A stretch of 64,000 nucleotides of DNA from Aphanizomenon flos-aquae FACHB-1287 (GCF_014698755.1 NZ_JACJTO010000007.1:62001-126000), one strand, 5' to 3'. Shown: positions 37,533 to 47,672, counted from the first letter of the stretch. The notes: generated from the letters alone by a model not told the origin. Numbers and translations are program-made.

Positions 37533-37847
37533 TTATTCTTTTCTATTTTCTTCATTTAATTCTTCATAAAGTAGATCTAAACCAATTAACACTCTTTCTC
37601 TGTCTGTTAAATCACCAATAATTTTTCGCACAGGAGGTGGCAAAATTTTTGATAGTGTTGGTGTGGCAAGTATTTTATCTTCTTCAGCTAATTGGGGGTT
37701 CTTCAGGACATCAATTACTTTTAAGGCATAAACTCCTTGAAATTCTTCTTCTAAGATATTTTTGAGTGTTTTTAAAGCCCGCATTGAATTAGGGGTTTTT
37801 CCTGCTACATAGAGCTTGAGAACATAGGTTTTTTTAGCTTCATTCAT
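37533..37847 (-). CDS. kaiB: Circadian clock protein KaiB
   Basis: A 104-residue thioredoxin-like, fold-switching protein: [19 protein letters not shown] at the start, [24 protein letters not shown] and [19 protein letters not shown]. It binds phosphorylated KaiC and sequesters KaiA. The start is the ATG at 37847, supported by AGGAG 11 bases upstream (37858-37862). A frame extending 21 residues further is hydrophobic and unlike KaiB. It lies between kaiA and kaiC. Confidence 0.97.
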   Translation of the reverse strand: MNEAKKTYVLKLYVAGKTPNSMRALKTLKNILEEEFQGVYALKVIDVLKNPQLAEEDKILATPTLSKILPPPVRKIIGDLTDRERVLIGLDLLYEELNEENRKE

Positions 37848-37857
37848 ACAATATAAA

Positions 37858-37862
37858 CTCCT
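37858..37862 (-). promoter_or_regulatory. Ribosome-binding site fixing the kaiB start
   Basis: AGGAG on the minus strand lies 10 bases before the ATG at 37847. It rules out the upstream in-frame ATG at 37910, which has no comparable site. Confidence 0.75.
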
Positions 37863-37941
37863 AAAAATATAGAGGTAAAAGATCAAAAATTGCATTCCTG
37901 ATATACACATTTAAGGATGTAGATGTAATTTCTACTAGTAT

Positions 37942-38247
37942 TTAACTGATTTTAGCAACAAAACAGCGATACACTTCACCAGGATGTGCCAAAATATCTA
38001 TTAAGGTTAAGCGGTAATCTGTTTCATTGCTTCTGCCTTCTATCCTTAATTGTCTCGCAAATTTATCAATGATTTTCATCTGCATTTCTATAATTTGTGG
38101 TACAGGAATATTAGCATAACATAAGGCATTAATAAACTTATCAATTTTTTCGTGTAATGCTTTGTCACTAATAAAATAATTGATAATAATTTGCCAATAA
38201 TCTGATTTAAGTTTTGCTAAAAGTCGCTGTTTTTCATTAGCATTCAT
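37942..38247 (-). CDS. kaiA: Short KaiA (C-terminal domain only)
   Basis: A 101-residue KaiA from the ATG of MNANEKQRLL. It corresponds only to the C-terminal four-helix dimerisation and KaiC-binding domain (DYRLTLIDILAHPGEVYRCF near the end). Full KaiA of Synechococcus has about 284 residues with an N-terminal pseudo-receiver. The short form is known from Anabaena and other filamentous strains, so this is lineage-typical and not a truncation. The TTG-initiated longer frame is rejected because CAGG precedes the ATG. First gene of the kai cluster. Confidence 0.93.
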   Translation of the reverse strand: MNANEKQRLLAKLKSDYWQIIINYFISDKALHEKIDKFINALCYANIPVPQIIEMQMKIIDKFARQLRIEGRSNETDYRLTLIDILAHPGEVYRCFVAKIS

Positions 38248-38823
38248 ATCCTGAAAAGTTGGTGACTTTTGCGATTTGCTAAAGCACAAGAAATAATTAT
38301 CTTGATTAGCTGATTTTTGATTAGGGTTTTGTGGCTGACAATATATTGACTTGCAACTAATGATACTTATTCAGACTCAGTAATAAAACTGGTAAATTCT
38401 AAGACTTACGCATTTAACCCAGGGTAACAACTGAGGGAAGATGTGATTGACATATCTATCAGGGGATAGATGACAAAATTTCATTTATTGATAAGATACT
38501 TAAACGAATTTAAAGAATTGTGGCATTTTAAATCATTATAATTCCTCAAGGTTCTAAAACGAATCTTTAGAGTCATAATTATTGTTGTAGTTGTCACCAT
38601 AAAAAAATGATGACTTTCAACACCAGTAGCAAGCTGGTAAGGACGGTTACTTGCCCAAGGTAGAAACGTCAATTGTCAGCAGAATCGCTAATAGCGTAGT
38701 GTGGCGTAGCCATTCTAAATATTCTTGAAGGATATTGCTTCAGGCTTGAAGACCATCTAAACCAAGTGCTGATGGTAATGCTGGAGTTGATCACAAGAAG
38801 AATGACCACCGAGGATTTATGTT
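38248..38823. other. Divergent intergenic region between kaiA and the hybrid kinase
   Basis: About 575 bases that must hold promoters for the kai operon (minus) and the kinase (plus). A 7-bp stem, ATCTATC-AGGG-GATAGAT, lies near 38451-38471. A GCGTAGTGTGGCGTAGCC duplication-like patch lies near 38693. The small minus-strand frame at 38481-38672 lacks any family-like feature and is not called. Confidence 0.45.
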
Positions 38824-41800
38824 ATGCTACAGTACCCACTTTATGAACTTCTAGCAACTGTACCAATTTGCTTAGAAACAAAGACTTTAGCAACAGCACT
38901 GCACATTTTTACCAAAGAACAGTGCGATCGCTTAGTAATAGTTAATTCAAAGCAATGTCCCGTTGGTTTGTTGTACTCTGCTCGGTTAGTGCCACAATTA
39001 TTGGCGACGGCCGCTGGTGACTACCCCTTAAATTTAGAACAACCACTTTCACAGGTAGAAAAATCCCTAATAGAACCAATACAGACCATTCCAGCCGCAG
39101 ACAGTCTGGAAAAATTCAGCTTATCTTTAAAATACCAGAAAACTAAACAACAAAGAAGCTTAAATTGGGTGCTAGTTGACTCAAATGGTAAATATTTGGG
39201 AATCCTCGATACTTTACGCCTATTACAATTATTAACTGGGGGGAAAATTCCCATTAGTACCACCAGGGAAGAAATAGGTAACAATTGCCAAACTACTGAC
39301 AAAGCTTTAATACCCCAAGAAAATAGGAAACAAGGACAACAACACCAACCGAAAATACACAAATCCATAGTCCATTTATTAGCTAGATTACCCTGGCCAA
39401 TAATGTTACAAACAAATTATGGTGAAGTAATTACGCAAAATCCCGCTTGGTGGCAACAACTAGGAGTATTAAAAGATCCCGAAGGCATTAGGAAACAGGT
39501 AGAAACTATACTTACCCCAAAAGATGCTCCACAACACCAGAGACAAGGTATTTCACCGACAGGTTTTCCGCCTTACTCACCATCAATTTTACCATTTCTA
39601 CAAGAATCACCCCTAACTATAAGTAGTGGTGCTGACCGCTGTATTTTAGATACGCAATTAGATATTTGTACTTGTGTTGTTGAAATTAAAACTGGTCAAG
39701 AACGGATTTGGCAGTTTGCAAAAGTCCCTTTAGATAGTAGTGAATTAAAAATTTGGGCTACGGATTTAGAACCAACACCAAATAGAGAAGAACTATGGCT
39801 AATATTAGCCACAGATGTAACAGAACAACAACAAATTTATAAAGAATTGGCGGCAAAAAATGCCGATTTAATTCAACTTAATCGCTTAAAAGATGAGTTT
39901 TTAGCTTGCATTAGTCATGAATTAAAAACACCACTAACGGCAGTTTTGGGACTATCTCGATTACTTGTAGATCAACAGTTAGGACAACTAAATGAGCGTC
40001 AAGCCCGCTATGCTGGGTTAATTCATCAAAGTGGCAGACATTTGATGAGTGTAGTTAATGATATTTTGGATTTGACTCGAATGGAAACGGGACAAATGGA
40101 ACTCACTTTCACTCCAGTAAACATTCAGTCAATCTGTGAACGAGCTTTTTCAGATGTTAAAAATATTTATCATCAAACTTACAAAACTAAACAGTTATCG
40201 AAATCAGAAAATCAAAATTTATCTAACCACCAATTTAGCCTAGTTATTGAACCGGGTTTAGAACAAATGGTAGCAGATGAATTACGTTTGCGGCAAATGT
40301 TGGTACATTTACTTGCCAATGCCTTTAAATTCACAGAAATATCTGGAGAAATTGGTTTACGGGTAACCCGTTGGGAACGTTGGATTACTTTTACTGTTTG
40401 GGATACAGGAATTGGTATTCCTGAACAACAACAACATTTAATTTTTCAAAAATTCCAGCAATTAGAAAATCCGCTGACGCGCCAGTTTGAAGGAACGGGT
40501 TTAGGATTGGTCTTAACTAGAGCTTTGGCTCGTTTGCATGGTGGAGATGTGAGTTTCTTGTCTCGTGAAGGTAAAGGTAGTCAGTTTACTTTGCTTTTAC
40601 CTCCCAGCCCCCCAAAAGCCAGTTTTAGTGACTCTGAAGATATAGTCCCAAAAAGGAGGGAAATGGATAATTATGCTGATGATAGTCTCAATAATTCCTC
40701 CCAATATCAATCTAATTCTTCCCAAAGATTGGTGTTAGTAGTAGAAGCAGTAACTCAATATATTGAGGAGTTAACGGAACAACTCAAAGGTTTAAATTAT
40801 CGTGTGGTTATTGCTAGATCAGGAACAGAAGCACTAGAAAAAGCTCGACGTTTACAACCAAAGGCGATATTTTTAAATCCTTTATTACCTTTACTTTCTG
40901 GTTGGGATGTGATCACTTTACTGAAATCTGATGTTTTAACTCGGGACATTCATGTTATTATTACAGCTACAGCAACAGAAAAGGAACAGGCATTTACTAA
41001 ACAAGCTGATAGTTTTTTAAGTTTACCAATCAAGGAACAATCATTGATATCATTGTTAGAAAAAATATCAATAACGACTGAATTTAAGCATTCAGGAATA
41101 GAAAATCAGGATATCAATCCGAAGAATATTTCTCTCCGAATTCTTAGGTTAATAAATCCAGAATTAGAAGCAATTAATCTTTATCCTTCTCTGCGAGAAC
41201 ATAGGGTAATTGAAGTAGATGATTTAGACCAAGCCGATTTATTAGCGCGAGTCTGGCAGTTTGATGTGATATTATTAGATATGCAAATTTCTACCGCTCG
41301 CACTTATCTAGAACAATTAACTAAATATGAAACATTGACCATGCTACCATTGGTAACTTGTGATGTTGCTACTACTTTGGCTGCTTCCCAAATACCAGGA
41401 TTATCTGTATTTCCTTGTTTAAGTCCCTTAATTCAGGAAAATAATCATCAAAATTATCAACAAGATGCTTTATCATCTGTATTACAAATTGCTGCTGGTA
41501 TTTGTTGTCCAATAAATATTTTAGTAGTAGATATAACTATGTTGAGTAATTTAACCAAAGAAAAACGCCAACCAATCAAAGATTATCAATCAGTTAACAA
41601 TTCTGTTCTTAATTCTGAAGAAGAGCAAATTAATAAGGGATATGAATGGTTTCAAGCTTTAATTCAATATTTACAAACTGCTGGTTTTAGAGCTTCTATT
41701 CCTAGTTGTTGGTCGGAAGTTGTTCAACAAGTCAATCGTAAAAGTGTTGATTTACTTTTGATTTGCTTACACGAAACGGCAATTAATAAAGAAGTACAAA

Positions 41801-42027
41801 AAGCTATAGAATCATTGAGTAATATACCCTTTAAATTACCGCCAATTTTGGTACTTGACCAAAAATTAAATCAACAGAATTATGGAAATCTGGCAAAATC
41901 TCGGAAACAAAAATATACCTCCTCTGCAGAAACTGCGGTTCGAGAAATTGCTACCCAGATATTACCACATTCCATTTCCATGGAAGAACTATTAACTCAT
42001 ATAAATCAAGCTTTGGCTAAAATTTGA
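38824..42027 (+). CDS. Hybrid histidine kinase with CBS-like N-terminus and degenerate receivers
   Basis: A 1067-residue sensor. The CBS-like pair spans about 1-145 (VPICLETKTLATALHIF, ADSLEKFSLSLK) and a PAS-like region about 190-335. HisKA has FLACISHELKTPLTAVLGLS with His about 365. HATPase contains LLANAFKFTE, DTGIGIP and GTGLGLVLTRALARLHGG. At least two receiver-like domains follow (about 635-755 and 765-880); the first lacks the phospho-acceptor Asp (FLNPLLPLLSGWD), the second has VILLDMQ. A third atypical region ends the protein. No membrane segment is seen. It is divergent from kaiABC, so a clock link is possible but unproven. Confidence 0.85.
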   Translation: MLQYPLYELLATVPICLETKTLATALHIFTKEQCDRLVIVNSKQCPVGLLYSARLVPQLLATAAGDYPLNLEQPLSQVEKSLIEPIQTIPAADSLEKFSLSLKYQKTKQQRSLNWVLVDSNGKYLGILDTLRLLQLLTGGKIPISTTREEIGNNCQTTDKALIPQENRKQGQQHQPKIHKSIVHLLARLPWPIMLQTNYGEVITQNPAWWQQLGVLKDPEGIRKQVETILTPKDAPQHQRQGISPTGFPPYSPSILPFLQESPLTISSGADRCILDTQLDICTCVVEIKTGQERIWQFAKVPLDSSELKIWATDLEPTPNREELWLILATDVTEQQQIYKELAAKNADLIQLNRLKDEFLACISHELKTPLTAVLGLSRLLVDQQLGQLNERQARYAGLIHQSGRHLMSVVNDILDLTRMETGQMELTFTPVNIQSICERAFSDVKNIYHQTYKTKQLSKSENQNLSNHQFSLVIEPGLEQMVADELRLRQMLVHLLANAFKFTEISGEIGLRVTRWERWITFTVWDTGIGIPEQQQHLIFQKFQQLENPLTRQFEGTGLGLVLTRALARLHGGDVSFLSREGKGSQFTLLLPPSPPKASFSDSEDIVPKRREMDNYADDSLNNSSQYQSNSSQRLVLVVEAVTQYIEELTEQLKGLNYRVVIARSGTEALEKARRLQPKAIFLNPLLPLLSGWDVITLLKSDVLTRDIHVIITATATEKEQAFTKQADSFLSLPIKEQSLISLLEKISITTEFKHSGIENQDINPKNISLRILRLINPELEAINLYPSLREHRVIEVDDLDQADLLARVWQFDVILLDMQISTARTYLEQLTKYETLTMLPLVTCDVATTLAASQIPGLSVFPCLSPLIQENNHQNYQQDALSSVLQIAAGICCPINILVVDITMLSNLTKEKRQPIKDYQSVNNSVLNSEEEQINKGYEWFQALIQYLQTAGFRASIPSCWSEVVQQVNRKSVDLLLICLHETAINKEVQKAIESLSNIPFKLPPILVLDQKLNQQNYGNLAKSRKQKYTSSAETAVREIATQILPHSISMEELLTHINQALAKI

Positions 42028-42032
42028 TTTAT

Positions 42033-43865
42033 TTAAGACAAGTTGAAATTTTCCTGTTTAGCTGTTTTCAAAGGAATGCGAATAAGACGATAAGCACCTT
42101 TGGTAGCTAGATTTTTATAACTATCAGGTGATAAATTCATTTCTCGAAATTTTCCCTCTTCAAGTAGGATTAATAATGATGGTGGTTTAGTTTTTTGGGA
42201 TGCTTGCTTTTGAATATATTCTAGAGCTTGTTGGGAAAATTTGATGTAATTAACATTCTGCTGGCTGTAGAAAGTCACGGTAGGTTTTTTAAAACCTACC
42301 ATAATTAATTCTTCATTGGCTTGTTTTGATTCAACAATTAGGGCTGATAATTCTCTCAGAGGCAGTTGACGCTGTTGGTCCATGATTAAAACAGCAGGTA
42401 TTAAAGCAATAGTAAGAAAGGCTATAAATCCTACCAAATTAATGATGATGATCTGTCGGTAACAGTGTTTTAATATGAGAATAGCTAAGGTAACTGTAGA
42501 TAATAACCAAATTATTCCCCCAGCTTTGAGTATGCCTGATTTCTCCATTTGTACGTATAATTCAGGAGCAGCAGGATCAGACCCTGCAATTTGGGTAAGG
42601 TTGAATAGGGCAATGGCAATAATAGTCAAAAAGACTACGTTTATCCAAGCACTGATACGTAAAGATTTAAGAGGAATTGGGGTGAAAGTAGGGAAAAGAT
42701 CACTCCAGAATAATGCCACAAGTATGGCCGCGGCTGGCATTAAAGGTAATACATAACTGGGTAACTTGGTAACGGAAATTGTGAAAAAGGCAAATACACC
42801 CAGAAACCATAAACAGGCAAATAAACCTAACTGTTGCGAACGTTCTTGTTTTAACCAGTGCGATCGCTGCCAAAATTTTACTCTAGCTAGGGACGCAGGG
42901 ATGTATACTGCATAAGGGGCAAAGCCCAGCAATACGACTAAAAAGTAAAAATACCAGGGGGCTGAGTGACCATTCACAACTTCGGTAAACCGTTCTAAAT
43001 TGTGATAAACAAAAAAGGCGTTAATAAAATTCCAGCCATTGCGCCAAGTTACCAAAATATACCAAGGAAGTGATAACCCTAAAACTATGCCCATACCCAA
43101 AATTGGGCGCATTTCCCGCCAAAGTTCCCAAAATTTCCCCACATACAAGGCAAAGGCAATCATAATTAATCCTGGTAAGACAATGCCTACGGGACCTTTA
43201 GTTAATATTGCCCCAGCAATTAAAACATAACAAGCTAGATACCATTGATTAGGAAGTCGCCAATTAGCAATGAAGATGGAAGTGTTATTATGAGCATATC
43301 CTAGGAAAAAACATAATAAGCTTGAACCTATACAGCCGGTGAGTAACATATCAGAAACCCCGGTTCTTCCCCAAGCAATCATTTCCGGGTTGAGTGCCAT
43401 TAAAGCCGCAGCTATAGCCGCTGTCAAGTAACGTCTGGGTAAGTTGCTAACTTGTTCTAATTCGTCTTTTTTGGCAAAATACCATTGCACAGTATAAAAC
43501 GCCAAGGCAATTACACTCATTGCGGCTAATACTGAGGGGATACGGGCGGACCATTCATTCACCCCCATAATAGAGTAAGCGATGGCTTGACACCAATAAA
43601 TCAAAGCAGGTTTATCAAAGCGAGTTTCACCATTAAAAAACGGCGTAATCCAATCACCAGTAACTAGCATTTGTCGGGAAGCTTCCGCAAAAAGTGGCTC
43701 AGTTTCATCAATTAAGCCCACATTGCCCAAATTCCAGCCAAAGGCTATCCCACCAATCACCAATAACCACAGGGACGAAACAGCTACAGCCAGGACTGGG
43801 CGCTGTTCTAAATTATTGAACCACTGATCAAGAATTTGCCGAGGAACACTAAATTTTATACTCAT
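42033..43865 (-). CDS. GT39-family glycosyltransferase (ArnT-like), membrane
   Basis: A 610-residue polytopic protein with about twelve hydrophobic segments. It has the GT39/PMT N-terminal loop signature GLIDETEPLFAEASRQML (acidic DE near 52-54), ITPFFNGETRFDKPALIYW and RIPSVLAA. This family transfers sugars from polyprenyl-phosphate donors to lipids or proteins on the outer face of the membrane. The acceptor is unknown. The C-terminal about 150 residues form a soluble domain. It ends convergently, 5 bases from the kinase stop. Confidence 0.88.
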   Translation of the reverse strand: MSIKFSVPRQILDQWFNNLEQRPVLAVAVSSLWLLVIGGIAFGWNLGNVGLIDETEPLFAEASRQMLVTGDWITPFFNGETRFDKPALIYWCQAIAYSIMGVNEWSARIPSVLAAMSVIALAFYTVQWYFAKKDELEQVSNLPRRYLTAAIAAALMALNPEMIAWGRTGVSDMLLTGCIGSSLLCFFLGYAHNNTSIFIANWRLPNQWYLACYVLIAGAILTKGPVGIVLPGLIMIAFALYVGKFWELWREMRPILGMGIVLGLSLPWYILVTWRNGWNFINAFFVYHNLERFTEVVNGHSAPWYFYFLVVLLGFAPYAVYIPASLARVKFWQRSHWLKQERSQQLGLFACLWFLGVFAFFTISVTKLPSYVLPLMPAAAILVALFWSDLFPTFTPIPLKSLRISAWINVVFLTIIAIALFNLTQIAGSDPAAPELYVQMEKSGILKAGGIIWLLSTVTLAILILKHCYRQIIIINLVGFIAFLTIALIPAVLIMDQQRQLPLRELSALIVESKQANEELIMVGFKKPTVTFYSQQNVNYIKFSQQALEYIQKQASQKTKPPSLLILLEEGKFREMNLSPDSYKNLATKGAYRLIRIPLKTAKQENFNLS

Positions 43866-43937
43866 GAATTCATACTTCCAGACTGGGAAATCCTGTCCTG
43901 CCCATAGACAATAAACAGTTTACAAGGGAATAACCTA

Positions 43938-44540
43938 TCACCTATCTTGTAACACCAATTGCCATTCTTGAGTTTGAGGATTCCATTCAGGGGAGGACGT
44001 TTCTCCTACAACATAGGGACCCCAATAGCGTCGAGAACCATCTTGGGCAAAGGCCACTAAAATATCACCTTTCTTTAGTCTTAAATTAGCTTGAGGTAAA
44101 GATAAGACTAGCCCCCTCTCGTTGCCTTCTTGGGGAGCGAAATCCCAATGGGCTGGAATACTAGATTTATTTTTATTGACAGTGGCACTTTTTGAAGATG
44201 ATTGTCTGGCTAATAATGCTAGACGGACAGGTTGTGTAGTTTTGTTGCTCATGCGAAGTGAGCCAGCGACCTTGGGTTTACTATCTGAATTAACCTGATA
44301 GTCTACAACTGTGGGCTGATTTTTCTGTGAACTTGATTCTACTGACGCATTTCTTGTACTATCTAAGTTAATTTGATCTCTATTTTCGCCAGTATTGGTG
44401 ATCATCTGTCCAGTTGTTTCTGGATTTTTAGGCTCAAAAGATATTCTCATATCTAAGCATCCTGTGATGATCCCCATAAATCCCAAAGTCCAAAAAGCGA
44501 TAATGAAGTGACGAGACGGATACAGAAGGTTTTTCATCAT
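43938..44540 (-). CDS. Predicted lipoprotein of unknown function
   Basis: A 200-residue protein with a basic start, a hydrophobic core (HFIIAFWTLGFMG) and a lipobox GIITGC at about 23-28, so it is probably membrane-anchored by lipid. A Ser/Asn/Lys-rich linker to about 130 precedes a compact C-terminal domain (about 130-198) containing PAHWDFAPQEGNERGLVL, ILVAFAQDGSRRYWGPYVVG and EWQLVLQ. No enzyme motif is seen. It lies 72 bases upstream of the GT39 gene on the same strand; co-transcription is possible. Confidence 0.6.
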   Translation of the reverse strand: MMKNLLYPSRHFIIAFWTLGFMGIITGCLDMRISFEPKNPETTGQMITNTGENRDQINLDSTRNASVESSSQKNQPTVVDYQVNSDSKPKVAGSLRMSNKTTQPVRLALLARQSSSKSATVNKNKSSIPAHWDFAPQEGNERGLVLSLPQANLRLKKGDILVAFAQDGSRRYWGPYVVGETSSPEWNPQTQEWQLVLQDR

Positions 44541-44690
44541 GATATAGATTTAGAAATAAGATTTTTTGTAGACAAACTCAATGATTTTCCAGGAAATTAG
44601 AGTAATTTACTGAGATTTTATAACAGTAAATTATCTAGGTTCACAAAATTAAACTGATTTTTTCTCCCCCGCTTTTTGTTCTCTGTCACT

Positions 44691-45023
44691 ATGCAGAATA
44701 CTCGTCTGAACAAGTTGTTAGTCACAATTTATAGAAGCTTGAGCGAATGGTTTCTTAATCCTTGGCGGCGCTTATCCCTAATACTAATTAGTTTTTTGTT
44801 TGGCTTTTTTTTGGGGTCTGCAGTATCAACAACTGCTGGACAAAAGGCAGAATTAGACATTGTGGTGGCTGGATTTTTGGTTTTACTAACTGAAATTACT
44901 AGTAGGATATTTTACAGCCGCAGATTCTTCGCTTACCAAGTATTTTGGGTGGAAATACTTAATTGTCTCAAGGTTGGTTTTATCTATAGTCTCTTTCTAG
45001 AAGCTTTGAAGCTGGGTTCTTGA
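44691..45023 (+). CDS. ycf20: Ycf20-family (DUF565) protein
   Basis: A 110-residue membrane protein. The Ycf20 features are NPWRRLSLILISFLFGFFLGS (first hydrophobic segment, about 28-48), a second segment about 60-78 (VVAGFLVLLTEI), SRIFYSRR, and a third hydrophobic helix. In algae Ycf20-like proteins affect non-photochemical quenching. The start is ATG 44691; a TTG-initiated longer frame is rejected. The glycerate kinase gene follows after 4 bases, so the two are likely co-transcribed. Confidence 0.88.
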   Translation: MQNTRLNKLLVTIYRSLSEWFLNPWRRLSLILISFLFGFFLGSAVSTTAGQKAELDIVVAGFLVLLTEITSRIFYSRRFFAYQVFWVEILNCLKVGFIYSLFLEALKLGS

Positions 45024-45027
45024 TTTT

Positions 45028-46068
45028 ATGAGTAATGAATGGCTAGGTAAAATTTTGACAACGGACACATCTTGGCAAGTATTAGCACAAGCCTCAGCCT
45101 TGGCAAATCCAATACAGGCTAAGGTGTTTAATATTACTTCTGATAATGTGGTTGAACGTATACAAGGAAGGGGGGATTTACTGAAGTTAGTTTTCCCTGA
45201 TTTTAGCCAATTTTGTCAAATTACCCTAAAAACTGAACCCCAAGCCCTGTTAAGGCCATTGTGGGATTTATGGCTACCTTTGGGAGTCCAAATTGCCACA
45301 AAACATAAACTGCTAGGTAAACCTTTTGTCCAGGGGATTTTAGGCTCACAAGGAACTGGTAAAACTACCATCTGCAAAATACTGGGTTTGATTCTCCAGC
45401 AGTTGGGATACCGGACTTTAAGTTTGTCTTTGGATGACTTATACAAAACCTATAATGACCGCTTGGCTTTAACACAGCAAGACTCCCGTTTGCTTTGGCG
45501 TGGTCCGCCGGGAACCCACGATATTCACCTAGCTCTAAGTGTACTCGATCAGGTTGCTCAAGGCAATAGTCCTGTCATAGTTCCTAGATTTGATAAATCT
45601 GCTTATGGGGGTGCTGGCGATCGCACTACTCCTGAATATATCACAAATTCTGTGGATATTGTTCTGTTTGAAGGTTGGTTTGTGGGTGTGAAACCAATTC
45701 ACCCCAGAGCGTTTTTAACTGCACCACCACCGATTATTACAGATGCAGATAGACAATTTGCCGCTGATATGAATGCTCAACTTAAAAATTATTTACCACT
45801 TTGGGAAAGATTGAATAGTTTAATAGTTCTTTATCCCACAGATTATCGTTATTCTTTAGTATGGCGAAAACAAGCGGAAAAAGAAATGATTACTACTGGT
45901 AAATCAGGTATGAATGAATTAGAAATAGAGGAATTTGTGAATTATTTTTGGCGTTCTTTACATCCAGAATTATTTATTGATCCTTTAATTCAATCATCAT
46001 CTGTTGATTTAGTAATTGAAATTAATGCTGATCATAGTTTTGGTAAGTTTAGATCCCCGACTTTTTGA
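45028..46068 (+). CDS. glyK: D-glycerate 3-kinase (plant/cyanobacterial type)
   Basis: A 346-residue P-loop kinase: Walker A GSQGTGKTT (about 110-118), LSLDDLYKT, RGPPGTHD and VPRFDKSAYGGAGDR. This GLYK class phosphorylates D-glycerate to 3-phosphoglycerate, the last photorespiratory step returning carbon to the Calvin cycle. Its last seven codons (KFRSPTF and stop) lie inside a copy of the dispersed GATCCCCGACTT repeat, so the repeat has supplied the C-terminus and stop codon. It follows ycf20 by 4 bases. Confidence 0.92.
   Translation: MSNEWLGKILTTDTSWQVLAQASALANPIQAKVFNITSDNVVERIQGRGDLLKLVFPDFSQFCQITLKTEPQALLRPLWDLWLPLGVQIATKHKLLGKPFVQGILGSQGTGKTTICKILGLILQQLGYRTLSLSLDDLYKTYNDRLALTQQDSRLLWRGPPGTHDIHLALSVLDQVAQGNSPVIVPRFDKSAYGGAGDRTTPEYITNSVDIVLFEGWFVGVKPIHPRAFLTAPPPIITDADRQFAADMNAQLKNYLPLWERLNSLIVLYPTDYRYSLVWRKQAEKEMITTGKSGMNELEIEEFVNYFWRSLHPELFIDPLIQSSSVDLVIEINADHSFGKFRSPTF
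46051..46068. repeat. Dispersed repeat (GATCCCCGACTT family), copy c, inside the glyK 3' end
   Basis: AGATCCCCGACTTTTTGA matches the arm of the repeats at 29680, 52314 and 53813. The TGA is the glyK stop. Only one arm is present. Confidence 0.65.
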
Positions 46069-46159
46069 AATGAACCACTCCAGGCACAGAGATCACGGAG
46101 GTAGAGAAAGGAGATATTTACACTTTTATTATCAATCTGCTGGTATGTACTTGAATGGA

Positions 46160-46205
46160 TAAATTTTAGCCCCCTCCTCTCTTGTGGGGTGGGGGTTGGG
46201 GTGGG
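46160..46205. repeat. G/C-rich dispersed repeat (CCCCCTCCTCTC...GGGGTGGGGG)
   Basis: An imperfect inverted repeat, AGCCCCCTCCTCTC followed by GGGGTGGGGGTTGGGG, lies between convergent glyK and selO. It is a common cyanobacterial intergenic type. It might terminate transcription, but there is no clear T-run. Confidence 0.5.
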
Positions 46206-46214
46206 TTTCTTGTA

Positions 46215-47672
46215 TTATTTCCCTGTCTGTAGTGTTTCCACTAAATCATAAAAAGGTTGCCAATTATCATCCTCGGTGATTCGTTCCCAAACTGACTCAA
46301 TTACAGGTCTTAATAATGCTGTTTTTGGATTAGTTTCGGTTAAAGTTTTACTAATTTTATCCATTTGATCAAGATCAAAATGATTGAGGATTTGATGATA
46401 AAGGAAACACCAATTATCAAAAGTTGCTGATTTTCCTAATGGGGGGATAATATCTGAACCATTCATTACTAAAGCTGGATCATCTCGCCATTTATGAGAA
46501 AAGGTAGTAGCTATATCAGCAAAGAATTGATGATAACCAATTTGACTATCATGTAAAAAGGTGATAGTTAACCGCAACAATTCGTCAGCTTCTTCTAATT
46601 GTAAATCTGCAAAACCCAATTTTTTCAACATTAAAGACCGATATTCCGCTTGATAATATTCAGCAAATTTAGATAAACCAGTGTCTAAATCATTTTGAGG
46701 AATTATTGCTTTTAACGGTTCTTGTAAAAGTTCTAAATTCAGTTTGCAAATTCCTGGTTGCTGACTGTAACAATAACGTCTATAATAATCAAAATATGCT
46801 GCGGTAAATTGCAAATCGTAGGTAGGAATAAAAGCATAGGGTCCATAATCAAAACTTTCCCCGGTAATTGACATATTGTCAGTATTCAACACTGCATGAC
46901 AAAAACCCGCTGCCATCCATTGGGCTACTAATTCGGCGACTCGCTGCACTAATTCGGCGTAAAACAAAGCGTATTTTTCATTTTCAGCTTGTAAATGTGG
47001 GTAGTATTGCTCAATTACATGATTTAATAGTTTTTGCGTTAAATCAGGTCGTTGGAAATAGTTTAATCGTTCAAAAGTACCAAAACGAATATGGGATTTA
47101 CTCATGCGAATCATTACAGAAGAACGAGTTGGCGAGGGTTCATCACCGCGCCATAAGCCCAAGCCTGTTTCAATCATGCTTAAACAACGAGAAGTACGAA
47201 CGCCTAAACCATGAAGTGCTTCAGCGGCTAGAACTTCCCGTACTCCTCCCTTAAGTGTTAACATACCGTCACCACCGCGAGAGTAGGGGGTTCTCCCAGA
47301 GCCTTTTGTGCCAAAATCGTATAATTCGCCGTCAATACCCCGTACTTGTCCATAAAGAAAGCCTCTACCGTCACCTAATTGGGGGTTATATTGTCCAAAT
47401 TGATAACCGTGATAACGTAGAGCTAATAGGGGTTCTCTGTACTCAAATTTACCAAAAGCGTTAATAAAATCTTCGTCTTTTACGGACTGAGGATCAAGTC
47501 CTAAGCGTGGTAATATTGCATTATTGCGCCAACGTAAGATATGTTGAGGAAATTCCTCAGCTACGACTTTATCATAGTAGTCATCACCTAAAGATTCTAG
47601 GGCTGATTCATAGTTGAGGGTAAGTAAAGGATTGGTGGAATGGGTATGATTGGGAGTTTCATCCAGAGTCAT
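46215..47672 (-). CDS. selO: SelO-family protein adenylyltransferase (YdiU)
   Basis: A 485-residue pseudokinase-fold enzyme. It carries the family marks [58 protein letters not shown], and [20 protein letters not shown] with the metal-binding Asn/Asp. SelO binds ATP in reverse and transfers AMP to protein Ser/Thr/Tyr residues in redox stress. The length matches bacterial YdiU. It lacks the C-terminal selenocysteine/cysteine of some homologues (the end is ETLQTGK). Single gene. Confidence 0.93.
   Translation of the reverse strand: MTLDETPNHTHSTNPLLTLNYESALESLGDDYYDKVVAEEFPQHILRWRNNAILPRLGLDPQSVKDEDFINAFGKFEYREPLLALRYHGYQFGQYNPQLGDGRGFLYGQVRGIDGELYDFGTKGSGRTPYSRGGDGMLTLKGGVREVLAAEALHGLGVRTSRCLSMIETGLGLWRGDEPSPTRSSVMIRMSKSHIRFGTFERLNYFQRPDLTQKLLNHVIEQYYPHLQAENEKYALFYAELVQRVAELVAQWMAAGFCHAVLNTDNMSITGESFDYGPYAFIPTYDLQFTAAYFDYYRRYCYSQQPGICKLNLELLQEPLKAIIPQNDLDTGLSKFAEYYQAEYRSLMLKKLGFADLQLEEADELLRLTITFLHDSQIGYHQFFADIATTFSHKWRDDPALVMNGSDIIPPLGKSATFDNWCFLYHQILNHFDLDQMDKISKTLTETNPKTALLRPVIESVWERITEDDNWQPFYDLVETLQTGK

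Noticed and set aside
37848-37910. N-terminal extension of KaiB to an upstream ATG
   Set aside because: The extension is hydrophobic and unlike KaiB; AGGAG at 37858-37862 fits the internal ATG.
38614-38621. CTTTCAAC, the complement of a GTTGAAAG repeat end, near kaiA
   Set aside because: Considered as a second delocalised guide. The adjacent sequence matches no tRNA in the window, there is no transposon end nearby, and an 8-base match is expected by chance.
38481-38672. 63-residue minus-strand frame between kaiA and the hybrid kinase
   Set aside because: Low-complexity (TTTTII) and in a divergent promoter region; no support as a gene.
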